Assembly (NCBI GenBank): GCA_027343785.1
Contig: DAHWKF010000104.1
Location: 1-7,094 of the forward strand
Reading direction: 5' to 3'
DNA: 7,094 nt
DNA from: Leptospirillum sp.
Lineage (GTDB): Bacteria; Nitrospirota; Leptospirillia; Leptospirillales; Leptospirillaceae
The notes beneath the pieces were generated by a model, which made no database searches, was not told the origin of the DNA, and was given only the letters and a program-made list of their open reading frames with translations. Both the position numbers and the translations under genes were made by a program. Positions 1 to 6,280 of the stretch are shown one piece after another (position 1 is the stretch's first letter; each line of letters starts with the position of its first letter).

Positions 1-90
1 GAATCGTCTGGGGGAAGGCCATCCGGAAACACGCTCCGGTTTTCCGGTTTCTCTCCCCCTCCCTCTCCGATGACCGGAGGTCATCCGTGA
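1..90 (+). CDS. 3' end of an upstream pilus gene (partial, unidentified)
   Basis: A reading frame is open from the first base to the TGA at 88-90, giving about 29 residues rich in Ser, Pro and Gly and ending MTGGHP. Its stop overlaps the GTG start of the next gene as GTGA. The next two genes of the operon overlap by the same stop-start pattern, which is the main reason to call this a real gene end. In R64-type operons the gene before pilQ is pilP, so a pilP-like gene is expected here, but the fragment is too short to recognise. The alternative is non-coding upstream sequence: a second frame is also open to a TGA at 71-73, and the pilQ frame itself is open to the window start. Confidence 0.35.
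   Translation, partial: ESSGGRPSGNTLRFSGFSPPPSPMTGGHP
76..80 (+). promoter_or_regulatory. Ribosome binding site for the pilQ-like gene
   Basis: GGAGG lies six bases before the GTG at 87. It decides the start, because the frame stays open upstream to the window edge and there is no nearby in-frame ATG with comparable support. Confidence 0.6.
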
Positions 91-2537
91 GAGTTTTTGA
101 ACCCGTCCCCGGACGGGAGATCGGGGTGGTATCCGATCCGGATGGAGACCTTCCAGCCCCCCCCTCGCTGTTGGAGGCGCTTGTGGGATTGGAAGACGGC
201 CGGCTCGTCATTCTGGAAAGCCTGAAGGGCGACAAGGAAGTTTTGTCCTATCGAAAGCATTTCTCGGATTATCTGGAAACCTTCGGGAAGGGAGGAGACC
301 TGAAGGTCAGGGCTACCTGGGTCCCTGAACCAGTTTTTCGTCACTTCGTCTCAACGCTCCGAGAACATTCTCCCCCCCTTCCGGAGCCTGATTTTTCTCC
401 GGACCCAATCGTTCCGGAGGCGGAACAGGAATCCTCCGGAAGAATGGAGGAAGTGTTTCCGGAAACGGACGGGATTCCCATTCCCAAAGTCCTATCGGAA
501 AAAATCGTCGCGACTCCCGACGGACGCATTTTCGCGTCGGAAGATCTTCGCGGAAGGCCCGAATTCGATGTCTTTCTCGACCAAACGTCCATGAGGATGG
601 ATGCTCACGGAAAAATCGGCCAGTTCCGGGTTCTCTTCGTCTCCGACAGGGAATTGGGGGATCGACTCTCGAAGGAGCGGGGAGAAAGTCCGGACGAGGA
701 CTGGCGCACAGTTCTGTCCGACATGGAGCTTCTTGCCCTTTCCCCTTCACAGAAAGATCAGTCGGTTTATCCAGATGAAAGCTCTGGGAAAACTCCGGAG
801 GAGCCCTCTCCCGAACAAAATCGGGACGGCAAGCCTCCGTTCCGGAGCGACCCCTCGGCCGACGAATCCTTGGGACCCCCGGCCGCTCCTCCCCAAAAGG
901 TCCTCCCGGAAGAAAAAGAAGGGGCTCTCGCCTCTCGGGAGGGCGACCCGGAATGTCTTTCGACGCCATCCGGGGGAACGATTCCGGACTTCCGGGCACC
1001 GGACGATATCGCCTCCATGGTCCTGCTCTTTCTGGACGGACGCTTCTATGTGTCACGGGAACATAAGACAAACCAGCACGTCAACTATTACTGCCGGCAT
1101 TTCGTTCCAGAGCTTTGGCCCAAGATTTTCGGGGACAAGCCTGTTCCGAAACCGCAGTACGTCCCGTATGAACGCTTGAGGAAAATCCGTCTGGAAAATT
1201 TGCCAGAAGAGTCTGTCGCCGAAGGATACAGGGCAGAGGGAGACGAGGCCCGGAAAATCATGGAGATCATCCGGGACGCCATCGCCAGAAAAGCTTCCGA
1301 TATCCATCTCCGGGTCGAACGGGACCGAACGAGAATCCTTTTGAGGATCCACGGTTGGCTCAAGCCCGTACAGACCCTGACCCATGACGAAGGAGAACGG
1401 CTTGCCCGGATCGTCTACAACACAATGCTCGATTCCTCCGGTCGGGACAACATGTTTTCCGACAAGAAACCTCAGGACGGACAGTTTCGGCAGGACTACC
1501 TTCCCCGGGGGACGTTCAACATCCGGGAGTTTCACGCGCCTACGGGAGGGACGGGCCTCGGGACCATCACCATGGTCCTCCGTCTCCAGTATGGGTCCGG
1601 AACGGCGGAGGCCAGCGCACAGGATATCGATACCCTGGGCTATGGGGCGGATCATCTGGCGCAATTGCGGTATCTTATGGGATTGTCTTACGGAATCGTC
1701 CTTTTTTCGGGGCCCATGGGATCCGGAAAATCCACTTCCATGGCGTCGGTTCTCTCGATCGTTCTGTCGATGAACCCGCTCGAGGAGGGGAGAGGCCTTC
1801 ATCTCGCGACGCTCGAAGATCCTCCGGAGTATGTGATCCCCACGGCCAGCCAGATCGCCGTTCCGGGTGGGCAGTTTTCCGAGGTTCTGGGGCGCATCAT
1901 GCGTTTTGATGCGAACCTTCTGATGATCGGGGAGATCCGGGACGAATCAACGGCCGAAAAAGCCGTCGAGGGGGCCATGAGCGGTCATGTGGTTTACTCG
2001 ACCGTTCATGCGAACGACGTTCTTTCCATTCCCCGACGTCTAGACGGATTGAAGGTCCGCCGGGATCTCCTGTGCGATCCGACAATTTTTCGCGGCATGG
2101 TGTGCCAGCGGCTCGTCCCCCTTCTTTGTCCCGATTGCAGGCTCCCTTGGGAGGAAGCGGAAAGAGCTGGAATCTTGCGGCCGGATCTTTTAAAGCGCCT
2201 GGAAGACGTCTCTGCGGATCCGGAAGAAGTTTTTTTTCACCGCGACGGTGGATGCGGCACCTGCAACGGGCAGGGAATCACCGGGAGGACGATCGTTGCG
2301 GAAATTCTCATTCCCGATCAGGAAATTCTGGATCTGGTTGCGGGAGGACGCATGACGGATGCCTGGCGCTACTTCTCGGAGAAACTCGAAGGCCGCACGA
2401 TGATGGATCACGCGCTTGAAAAAGTCCGGAGAGGGGCCGTCGATCCGCGCGATGTCGAGGCTCGTCTCGGATGGATTCATAAGGGATCTCTCGACAGCCG
2501 GACGATCCGGGAAATTATCGGAGGGCTTTCGTCGTGA
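87..2537 (+). CDS. pilQ: PilQ-type type IVb pilus assembly ATPase with a long N-terminal extension
   Basis: This is the cytoplasmic motor ATPase of the GspE/PilT/VirB11 secretion superfamily that powers pilin polymerisation; in R64-type pili it is PilQ. Visible motifs, numbered from GTG 87, are RKASDIHLR at 401-409, Walker A GPMGSGKST at 542-550 with Lys548, an Asp box TLEDPPEY around 577-578, Walker B LLMIGEIRD with Glu616, a His box VVYSTVHAND, and a zinc tetracysteine at Cys681, Cys684, Cys723 and Cys726. The protein is 816 residues, whereas R64 PilQ is about 510. The extra length is an N-terminal extension of about 370 residues, in which three short stretches around Asp-Gly-Arg (37-39, 145-147, 317-319) look like diverged repeats, separated by a Pro/Glu/Ser-rich linker at about 218-305. 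The stop overlaps the start of the next gene. The ATPase assignment is firm. The symbol follows the R64 naming and the neighbours. The function of the N-terminal extension is unknown. Confidence 0.93.
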   Translation: MRVFEPVPGREIGVVSDPDGDLPAPPSLLEALVGLEDGRLVILESLKGDKEVLSYRKHFSDYLETFGKGGDLKVRATWVPEPVFRHFVSTLREHSPPLPEPDFSPDPIVPEAEQESSGRMEEVFPETDGIPIPKVLSEKIVATPDGRIFASEDLRGRPEFDVFLDQTSMRMDAHGKIGQFRVLFVSDRELGDRLSKERGESPDEDWRTVLSDMELLALSPSQKDQSVYPDESSGKTPEEPSPEQNRDGKPPFRSDPSADESLGPPAAPPQKVLPEEKEGALASREGDPECLSTPSGGTIPDFRAPDDIASMVLLFLDGRFYVSREHKTNQHVNYYCRHFVPELWPKIFGDKPVPKPQYVPYERLRKIRLENLPEESVAEGYRAEGDEARKIMEIIRDAIARKASDIHLRVERDRTRILLRIHGWLKPVQTLTHDEGERLARIVYNTMLDSSGRDNMFSDKKPQDGQFRQDYLPRGTFNIREFHAPTGGTGLGTITMVLRLQYGSGTAEASAQDIDTLGYGADHLAQLRYLMGLSYGIVLFSGPMGSGKSTSMASVLSIVLSMNPLEEGRGLHLATLEDPPEYVIPTASQIAVPGGQFSEVLGRIMRFDANLLMIGEIRDESTAEKAVEGAMSGHVVYSTVHANDVLSIPRRLDGLKVRRDLLCDPTIFRGMVCQRLVPLLCPDCRLPWEEAERAGILRPDLLKRLEDVSADPEEVFFHRDGGCGTCNGQGITGRTIVAEILIPDQEILDLVAGGRMTDAWRYFSEKLEGRTMMDHALEKVRRGAVDPRDVEARLGWIHKGSLDSRTIREIIGGLSS

Positions 2538-3622
2538 ATCCAATATCCGTCTCCGGCCACCTCCATTTATTGAAAAAGAGACTTTCCTTCGGGCCGGGCG
2601 TTCGACGGAAGTTCTACGCCGACCTGGCCTCCATTCTCCGGACAGACTCGTCGACCGCCCCGGTCCAGATCCGTGTCGCGATCGAGGAGTTCAAGAAGCT
2701 TCCCGGGGCTCCCAAGCCCGCTCTTTCGGAAATCGGGGCGGGACTCGGACGCGGTCTCGATTTCTCGAGAGCGATCGAGAATCTGACTCCTGAATCCGAA
2801 TCTATGATTCTCCATGCGGCGGAGTCCACCGGGGATCCCAAGGTACTTGTACGCCTTCTCTCGACACTTGCCGCGAATATGGATGAAACCCGGAAAATCC
2901 GGAGAACCTTTCTGGGCGCTCTCCGGGAGCCTTCCTTTCTGTTGCTGAACGCGGGGGCGGTTACCGTCTATATTTCGGATTCTCTCTTGCCCAAGATTTT
3001 CCAGTCATTCAAAATTTCCAGCGATCGCCTGTTCGGTTTGGCGCGATTCTCCTTCGACCTTTTTTCCTTTGTGCAGCATTTCTGGGTTTTGATCGTCCTC
3101 TCTCCTTTTGTCGGAATTCTTGTCGTGGGGTGGTCTCTGAGGCGGGAATTTCCGGGTCGACGTCTTCTTGACCGTCTTCCTCCCTGGTCCATCTACCGGA
3201 TGATGCTGGGAACGGAGTTTCTGCTGGGGTTGTCCGCCATGCTGGAATCGGGCATTCCTGTCATGGCCGCCTTCGAACAGATTCGAAAAACAGCGCCGCC
3301 GTATCTCCGGGCGCGGATTGTTCCCATTATGAAAATATACAGGCGTACAGGAAAGTTGGGCGAAGCCATGGAAAGGAGCCGGACACGGTTTCCGTCGGAA
3401 GAGATCATTGTTCGCCTGTCCCTGAGGGAAAAGTATGGCGAGTTGGGGCAGGCCCTCTCAGAGTTTGCGCGGGACTGGAAGGAGGAGGGACTCCCGAAAA
3501 TCGAGCGCCAGGCCCAGTATCTGAACTACGGGGCCATGACGCTGGCCACCGTGGCAATCGGCCTTCTGGGGATCGGGATACTCCAGATCGTCCAGCAGGC
3601 GATGGGGGGGCTGGGAATCTGA
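2534..3622 (+). CDS. pilR: PilR-type inner-membrane platform protein (type II secretion F family)
   Basis: This is the polytopic inner-membrane protein on which the pilus is assembled, partner of the ATPase encoded just upstream. It has 362 residues, the usual size for PilR/GspF/PilC proteins. Two F-type helical domains are seen at about 25-150 and 222-345. The first holds LHAAESTGDPKVLVRLLSTL; the second holds the typical LSAMLESGIPVMAAFEQI. Likely membrane segments lie at about 131-152, 177-200 and 330-354. The GTG start overlaps the pilQ stop (GTGA), and GGAGGG at 2520-2525 gives a good ribosome binding site, so translation is probably coupled. The family call is firm; the name comes from gene order. 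Confidence 0.9.
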   Translation: MNPISVSGHLHLLKKRLSFGPGVRRKFYADLASILRTDSSTAPVQIRVAIEEFKKLPGAPKPALSEIGAGLGRGLDFSRAIENLTPESESMILHAAESTGDPKVLVRLLSTLAANMDETRKIRRTFLGALREPSFLLLNAGAVTVYISDSLLPKIFQSFKISSDRLFGLARFSFDLFSFVQHFWVLIVLSPFVGILVVGWSLRREFPGRRLLDRLPPWSIYRMMLGTEFLLGLSAMLESGIPVMAAFEQIRKTAPPYLRARIVPIMKIYRRTGKLGEAMERSRTRFPSEEIIVRLSLREKYGELGQALSEFARDWKEEGLPKIERQAQYLNYGAMTLATVAIGLLGIGILQIVQQAMGGLGI

Positions 3623-3640
3623 GAGTAACTTTTAATATAT

Positions 3641-3660
3641 ATGGTATAGTAGAATACCAT
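3641..3660 (+). promoter_or_regulatory. Possible extended -10 promoter within a 7-bp inverted repeat, before pilS
   Basis: ATGGTAT (3641-3647) and ATACCAT (3654-3660) are perfect inverted arms around a 6-base loop. TGGTATAGT (3642-3650) matches an extended -10 element (TGnTATAAT) with one mismatch. No convincing -35 is seen, which is typical of extended -10 promoters. The stretch 3623-3665 is strikingly AT-rich compared with the genes on either side. It would give the major pilin its own transcript. The inverted repeat could be an operator or a small mRNA hairpin. There is no T-tract, so a terminator is unlikely. Confidence 0.4.
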
Positions 3661-3667
3661 TGTTAAT

Positions 3668-3686
3668 GGAGGAGAGGGGGAGGAAA
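3668..3686 (+). promoter_or_regulatory. Purine-rich ribosome binding region of pilS
   Basis: A run made only of A and G, containing GGAGG and GGGGGAGG, leads directly into ATG 3687. It argues for the start at 3687 over the in-frame ATG 3666 and TTG 3660, neither of which has a ribosome binding site. Its strength fits an abundant structural protein. Confidence 0.6.
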
Positions 3687-4256
3687 ATGACAAAAACTAT
3701 TGTCTGGTGGAAACAAAATCGACTTCAAGTTCTCCGGACCCTGTCAGATGAGCGAGGCGGGGTCGACCAGGGCCCGATGGGCATCCTTCTGGGGATTGGT
3801 CTTGGGATCATTCTCCTAGCCGCCTTGGTGGGCGTTTTCAAGTTCGCTTTCTCGAGTACGACCAGCGCCATCTCCTCTTCCGGAGCGTTCGAAATTCAGA
3901 CCGGCGTCCGGCAGGTGGCGAGCCCAGGAAATTATGGGACCGGCGACTTGACCCCCGCCCTCATTTCTGCGGCCTCCGTGCCAAGCAACATGATCGTCCC
4001 GGGAAACACATCGACGCTCCAGGGGCCGACAGGAACCTCCTTCTACACGGTGACCGGAAATTACAGCACATTTTCGATCACCCTTTCCGGAATAACGTCC
4101 TCAGCTTGCATGAGGATCCTAGAACAGACGACTGGGGGAAATTCCTGGTATCAGGTCATGGTGAACGGGTCGTCGATCACCCAGCCCGTGACGGTGCAAA
4201 TGGCCCAGGGAGTCTGCTCTTCCGGAATGGACACGATCACCTGGATTTCAGACTGA
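3687..4256 (+). CDS. pilS: PilS-like type IVb major prepilin
   Basis: This is the probable structural subunit of the pilus. From ATG 3687 it has 189 residues. A charged leader of about 25 residues ends in SDERGGVDQGPMG and is followed by one hydrophobic helix (about 32-52) and a polar Ser/Thr/Gly-rich domain, the layout of a type IV prepilin. Two cysteines near the C-terminus (Cys141, Cys177), with MVNGSSI between them and DTITWISD at the end, fit the disulfide-bonded region of PilS-type pilins. Processing may be after Gly25 or a nearby Gly; the usual Glu at mature position 5 is not evident. The gene follows the platform protein as in R64 and has its own AT-rich upstream region. The frame extends to a TTG at 3660, but the ribosome binding site favours 3687. 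Confidence 0.82.
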   Translation: MTKTIVWWKQNRLQVLRTLSDERGGVDQGPMGILLGIGLGIILLAALVGVFKFAFSSTTSAISSSGAFEIQTGVRQVASPGNYGTGDLTPALISAASVPSNMIVPGNTSTLQGPTGTSFYTVTGNYSTFSITLSGITSSACMRILEQTTGGNSWYQVMVNGSSITQPVTVQMAQGVCSSGMDTITWISD

Positions 4257-4271
4257 AAAGGAAAGATCTCC

Positions 4272-4751
4272 ATGTGGCTTCTCCTGGCAATACTGCCTCT
4301 CGCTCTCCTTTTGGGCGGGATGTTCCTGACTGTTTCGCATACGAGCGTTCCGCTCCTTGAAAACGCGAACCGGATCAATCTCGAGGCGAATCAGGAAGCG
4401 ACCCTGTTCCAGCTGTATAGGGAAGCGGTTGCAAACTATCTCGACGGGAACCCGGGTTTTTCCGGAACGGTTCCTCTTTCCGCATTGGTCCTTCCAGTCG
4501 GATTGGTCATTCCGCCGTTGTTCAAAAATAGCGTCTCGGGAGGTGTCGCTTGGGTCTGGATCGCCCCGTCTCCCTCACTCATTTATTCACCGGACGTGGT
4601 GGTGGGACCGGAATTTACCAAGTCTTTCGGATCGCTTCTGGTCGGAGTGAACAAAAAAGGAGTTTTTGTGTCTCCCTCGGGAATTCCTGTTTCCATCAGC
4701 GTTCCATCGTTCATTCCGAACGGTGCCATTGTGTCTTTCTGGGAGGATTGA
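4272..4751 (+). CDS. pilM: PilM-like small membrane-anchored pilus protein
   Basis: A 159-residue protein with an N-terminal hydrophobic anchor (2-20) and a small periplasmic domain. The stretch YREAVANYL followed by GTVPLSAL (about 49-72), and IPVSISVPSFIPNGAIV near the end, resemble the PilM proteins of R64-type pilus operons (about 145 residues), whose exact role is not settled. It starts 15 bases after pilS, with AAGGAA at 4258-4263 as ribosome binding site. Its TGA overlaps the ATG of pilV. In R64 pilM lies far upstream of pilQ, so its position between pilS and pilV is unusual. A minor pilin is the alternative, but no prepilin cleavage site is seen. Confidence 0.6.
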   Translation: MWLLLAILPLALLLGGMFLTVSHTSVPLLENANRINLEANQEATLFQLYREAVANYLDGNPGFSGTVPLSALVLPVGLVIPPLFKNSVSGGVAWVWIAPSPSLIYSPDVVVGPEFTKSFGSLLVGVNKKGVFVSPSGIPVSISVPSFIPNGAIVSFWED

Positions 4752-5788
4752 TGATGACCAAACGTTATTTTATAAAATTCTTGTCGGACGATCGGTTTTC
4801 TGATCGGGGAAACTCATCTTTACTGGGAATGACTCTTGCAACAGCTCTTGGATTGGTCCTGATTTCGAACACGGTTCCTTTTTGGCTCGAAACCCAGCAT
4901 CGCGCGCTCATGGACCAGACGACGGCGCAGCAAATCCGGCAAGTCTCGGACGCCCTGGCCGGGTATACCAAGGCCTATGCCGGAGCCATCGAAGGAGTTG
5001 CGACGGCCACCAAACCTGCGGTGATTCCTGTGTCCTTTCTTGTGAATACAGGGTTTCTCCCCACGGGGACAAGCTCCGTAGATCCTTATGGCCAGACGGT
5101 GGTCGGGGAAATTCTTCAACCTAGTCCTGGCATTCTTGTCGGAGCTGTGGTGACTCAGGGAGGAACGCCTCCGGCCGGCTCGCATCTGAACCAGCTCGCG
5201 ACCCTGATTGGGGCTCAGGGAGGCTTTGTCCCCACCTCAGATATCCAGTCCCTCCCCGGAATCTGCGGAACGAACTGCTATCAAGGCTCCGGTGGAACAT
5301 GGAAGGCGAGTTTCTCCCAGTATCCCTTCACTGGAGTGGGACCGGGAAGCTTGATCGCCCTTCAGAGTTACAATTCAAACAACCTTCCTCAGGACTTCCT
5401 GTATCGCTCGAATGTTCCAGGATTTCCCCAGGCGAACCAGATGCAGACCAATATCAATATGAACGGGAACAACCTGAACAATGCCGGAACCGTCAATACC
5501 TATAATCTCACGAGTCCGAACGGGACCATCTCGACCCAGGCAATCAACACGAATGGACAACCAATCTACTCGGGCGCCTGGTTCCCCTCCCAAGCCATTT
5601 GGATTGATACCCCTTGTGGGTGGGCCTATCTTTCGGCAGGTGACTATTTTAACTGTGGGCCGCAAGGAGGCTTTGCCTGGAGCGGGATTATCAATTCCCA
5701 GGGACTGGCCTATAGTACATGTTCCCAAAATGGAGCTAACGGAAGCCCAGCCTCAACCCTTGAATGCTATGAATCATGGCATTGGTAA
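4751..5788 (+). CDS. pilV: PilV-type tip adhesin with shufflon-variable C-terminus (tip A attached)
   Basis: This is a minor pilin and adhesin expected at the pilus tip, where the PilV of conjugative thin pili chooses recipients by surface recognition. It has 345 residues from ATG 4751 (GGGAGG at 4741-4746; ATG 4754 is equally possible). A short leader ends SDRG at residue 20 and is followed by a hydrophobic helix at about 24-45. The constant region runs to residue 269 and has the hallmarks of the shufflon N-domain: PAVIPVSFLVNTGFLPTGTS, LATLIGAQGGFVP, and MQTNINMNGNNLNNAGTV at 231-248. From Gln270 (CAACCAATC, 5558) the tip is exchangeable: 76 residues of segment A, Trp/Gly/Asn-rich with four cysteines, ending ECYESWHW. 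The frame is open upstream to 4550, but that part overlaps the previous gene and has no support. Confidence 0.92.
   Translation: MMTKRYFIKFLSDDRFSDRGNSSLLGMTLATALGLVLISNTVPFWLETQHRALMDQTTAQQIRQVSDALAGYTKAYAGAIEGVATATKPAVIPVSFLVNTGFLPTGTSSVDPYGQTVVGEILQPSPGILVGAVVTQGGTPPAGSHLNQLATLIGAQGGFVPTSDIQSLPGICGTNCYQGSGGTWKASFSQYPFTGVGPGSLIALQSYNSNNLPQDFLYRSNVPGFPQANQMQTNINMNGNNLNNAGTVNTYNLTSPNGTISTQAINTNGQPIYSGAWFPSQAIWIDTPCGWAYLSAGDYFNCGPQGGFAWSGIINSQGLAYSTCSQNGANGSPASTLECYESWHW
5558..5574 (+). repeat. Shufflon recombination site A (in pilV)
   Basis: CAACCAATCTACTCGGG, identical over 17 bases to the inverted copy at 6090-6106. It is read as Gln-Pro-Ile-Tyr-Ser-Gly and marks the boundary between constant and variable PilV. 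The CCAATC in it also occurs in the 19-bp sfx sites of R64 as I remember them. Confidence 0.85.
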
Positions 5789-5860
5789 GTTCAATGAAGG
5801 TATGCCAAGAAAGTAACGAATATCCTATAGAATCCTCATAGGGCTCTCATGTCTCAGATT
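5789..5860. other. Tail-to-tail spacer between tips A and B, with a weak hairpin
   Basis: Seventy-two bases without a gene lie between the TAA of tip A and the stop of inverted tip B. CCTAT at 5824-5828 pairs with ATAGG at 5838-5842, with a possible extra G-C pair, forming a small hairpin. There is no T-run, so a terminator is not supported. No CAACCAAT motif is found here. Confidence 0.4.
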
Positions 5861-6106
5861 TTACCAACCTCCATTTGGACCAGCACCACATGGAACAAGA
5901 ACATAGCCAAAATCATTACCGCCATTACCTGTGCTGTTATTCGCAAAAGTCCATGTGCCATTGATTCTTCCTCCCCGCACAGTCTGCGCTCCAAAAGGTG
6001 CCAAACACAATGGGCTCGATACGTTTTGAGCGTAGCACTGTCCATTCCAGCACCCCCAAAACTGTGATGGGGTATACCCGGAATAGCTCCCCGAGTAGAT
6101 TGGTTG
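5861..6106 (-). other. Silent pilV tip cassette B
   Basis: Read on the minus strand from CAA at 6106 in the frame used by pilV, this gives 81 residues and a TAA at 5861-5863. The start, QPIYSGSYSGYTPSQFWGCW, shares its first six residues with tip A; the end is VLVPCGAGPNGGW. It has four cysteines and is rich in Gly, Asn and Trp. It has no start codon, promoter or ribosome binding site of its own, so it is expressed only when inverted onto pilV, giving a 350-residue protein. The shared 17-bp site makes it the best-matched partner of A. Minus-strand ORFs here in other frames are shadows. Confidence 0.85.
6090..6106 (-). repeat. Shufflon recombination site B
   Basis: The exact 17-bp inverted copy of the pilV site. 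The match stops at both ends: a T against an A before CAACC, and GAGC against CGCC after the GGG. This defines the shared element. Confidence 0.85.
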
Positions 6107-6118
6107 ATGAAATGCTCT

Positions 6119-6280
6119 TCAACAAGGTCCCAACGCCAGACCATGTTCACCAATATTGTCCTCGCAAACGGGATATCCACCCACATAGAATAATACCCCC
6201 GTCACAGCCTGAGAGCCGTACCAGGGTCCCATTCCAGGTATGCCGATATTGGTTGAGCCAGATGTGGCCGTGATTGGTTG
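6119..6280 (-). other. Silent pilV tip cassette C
   Basis: Read on the minus strand from CAA at 6280 in the pilV frame, this gives 53 residues and a TGA at 6119-6121, the shortest tip. It opens QPITATSGSTNIGIPGMGPW, contains WYGSQAVTGVLFYVGGYPVC, and ends ALGPC. It has two cysteines. The fused PilV would have 322 residues. The pattern Trp-Tyr-x-Ser-Gln resembles Trp-Phe-Pro-Ser-Gln of tip A and Tyr-Thr-Pro-Ser-Gln of tip B. It lacks its own start signals. Confidence 0.8.
6272..6280 (-). repeat. Shufflon recombination site C (diverged)
   Basis: CAACCAATC on the minus strand, directly after the TAA of cassette D. Only this core matches sites A and B well; the bases after it (ACGGCCAC) differ. 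A second CAACCAAT copy lies 25 bases further in (6255-6248), in another frame. The junction also makes a 10-bp palindrome, TTGTTAACAA (6278-6287). Confidence 0.65.

Noticed and set aside
313..1071. 252-codon minus-strand open frame opposite the pilQ gene
   Set aside because: It is Arg/Pro-rich, lies wholly antisense to a well-supported coding region, and shows no domain; it is a GC-driven shadow. The same applies to 1053-1802 on the minus strand.
4550..4750. Upstream extension of the pilV frame to 4550
   Set aside because: It overlaps most of the end of the PilM-like gene, lacks a ribosome binding site, and would put 67 residues before the prepilin leader.
5824..5842. Hairpin as a bidirectional terminator between tips A and B
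   Set aside because: The stem is only about five or six pairs, with a mismatch and no flanking T or A tract.
5854..6186. 110-codon minus-strand frame through cassettes B and C
   Set aside because: It is a different frame from the one set by the CAACCAAT sites; the tip frames of B and C explain the DNA far better and end in their own stops.
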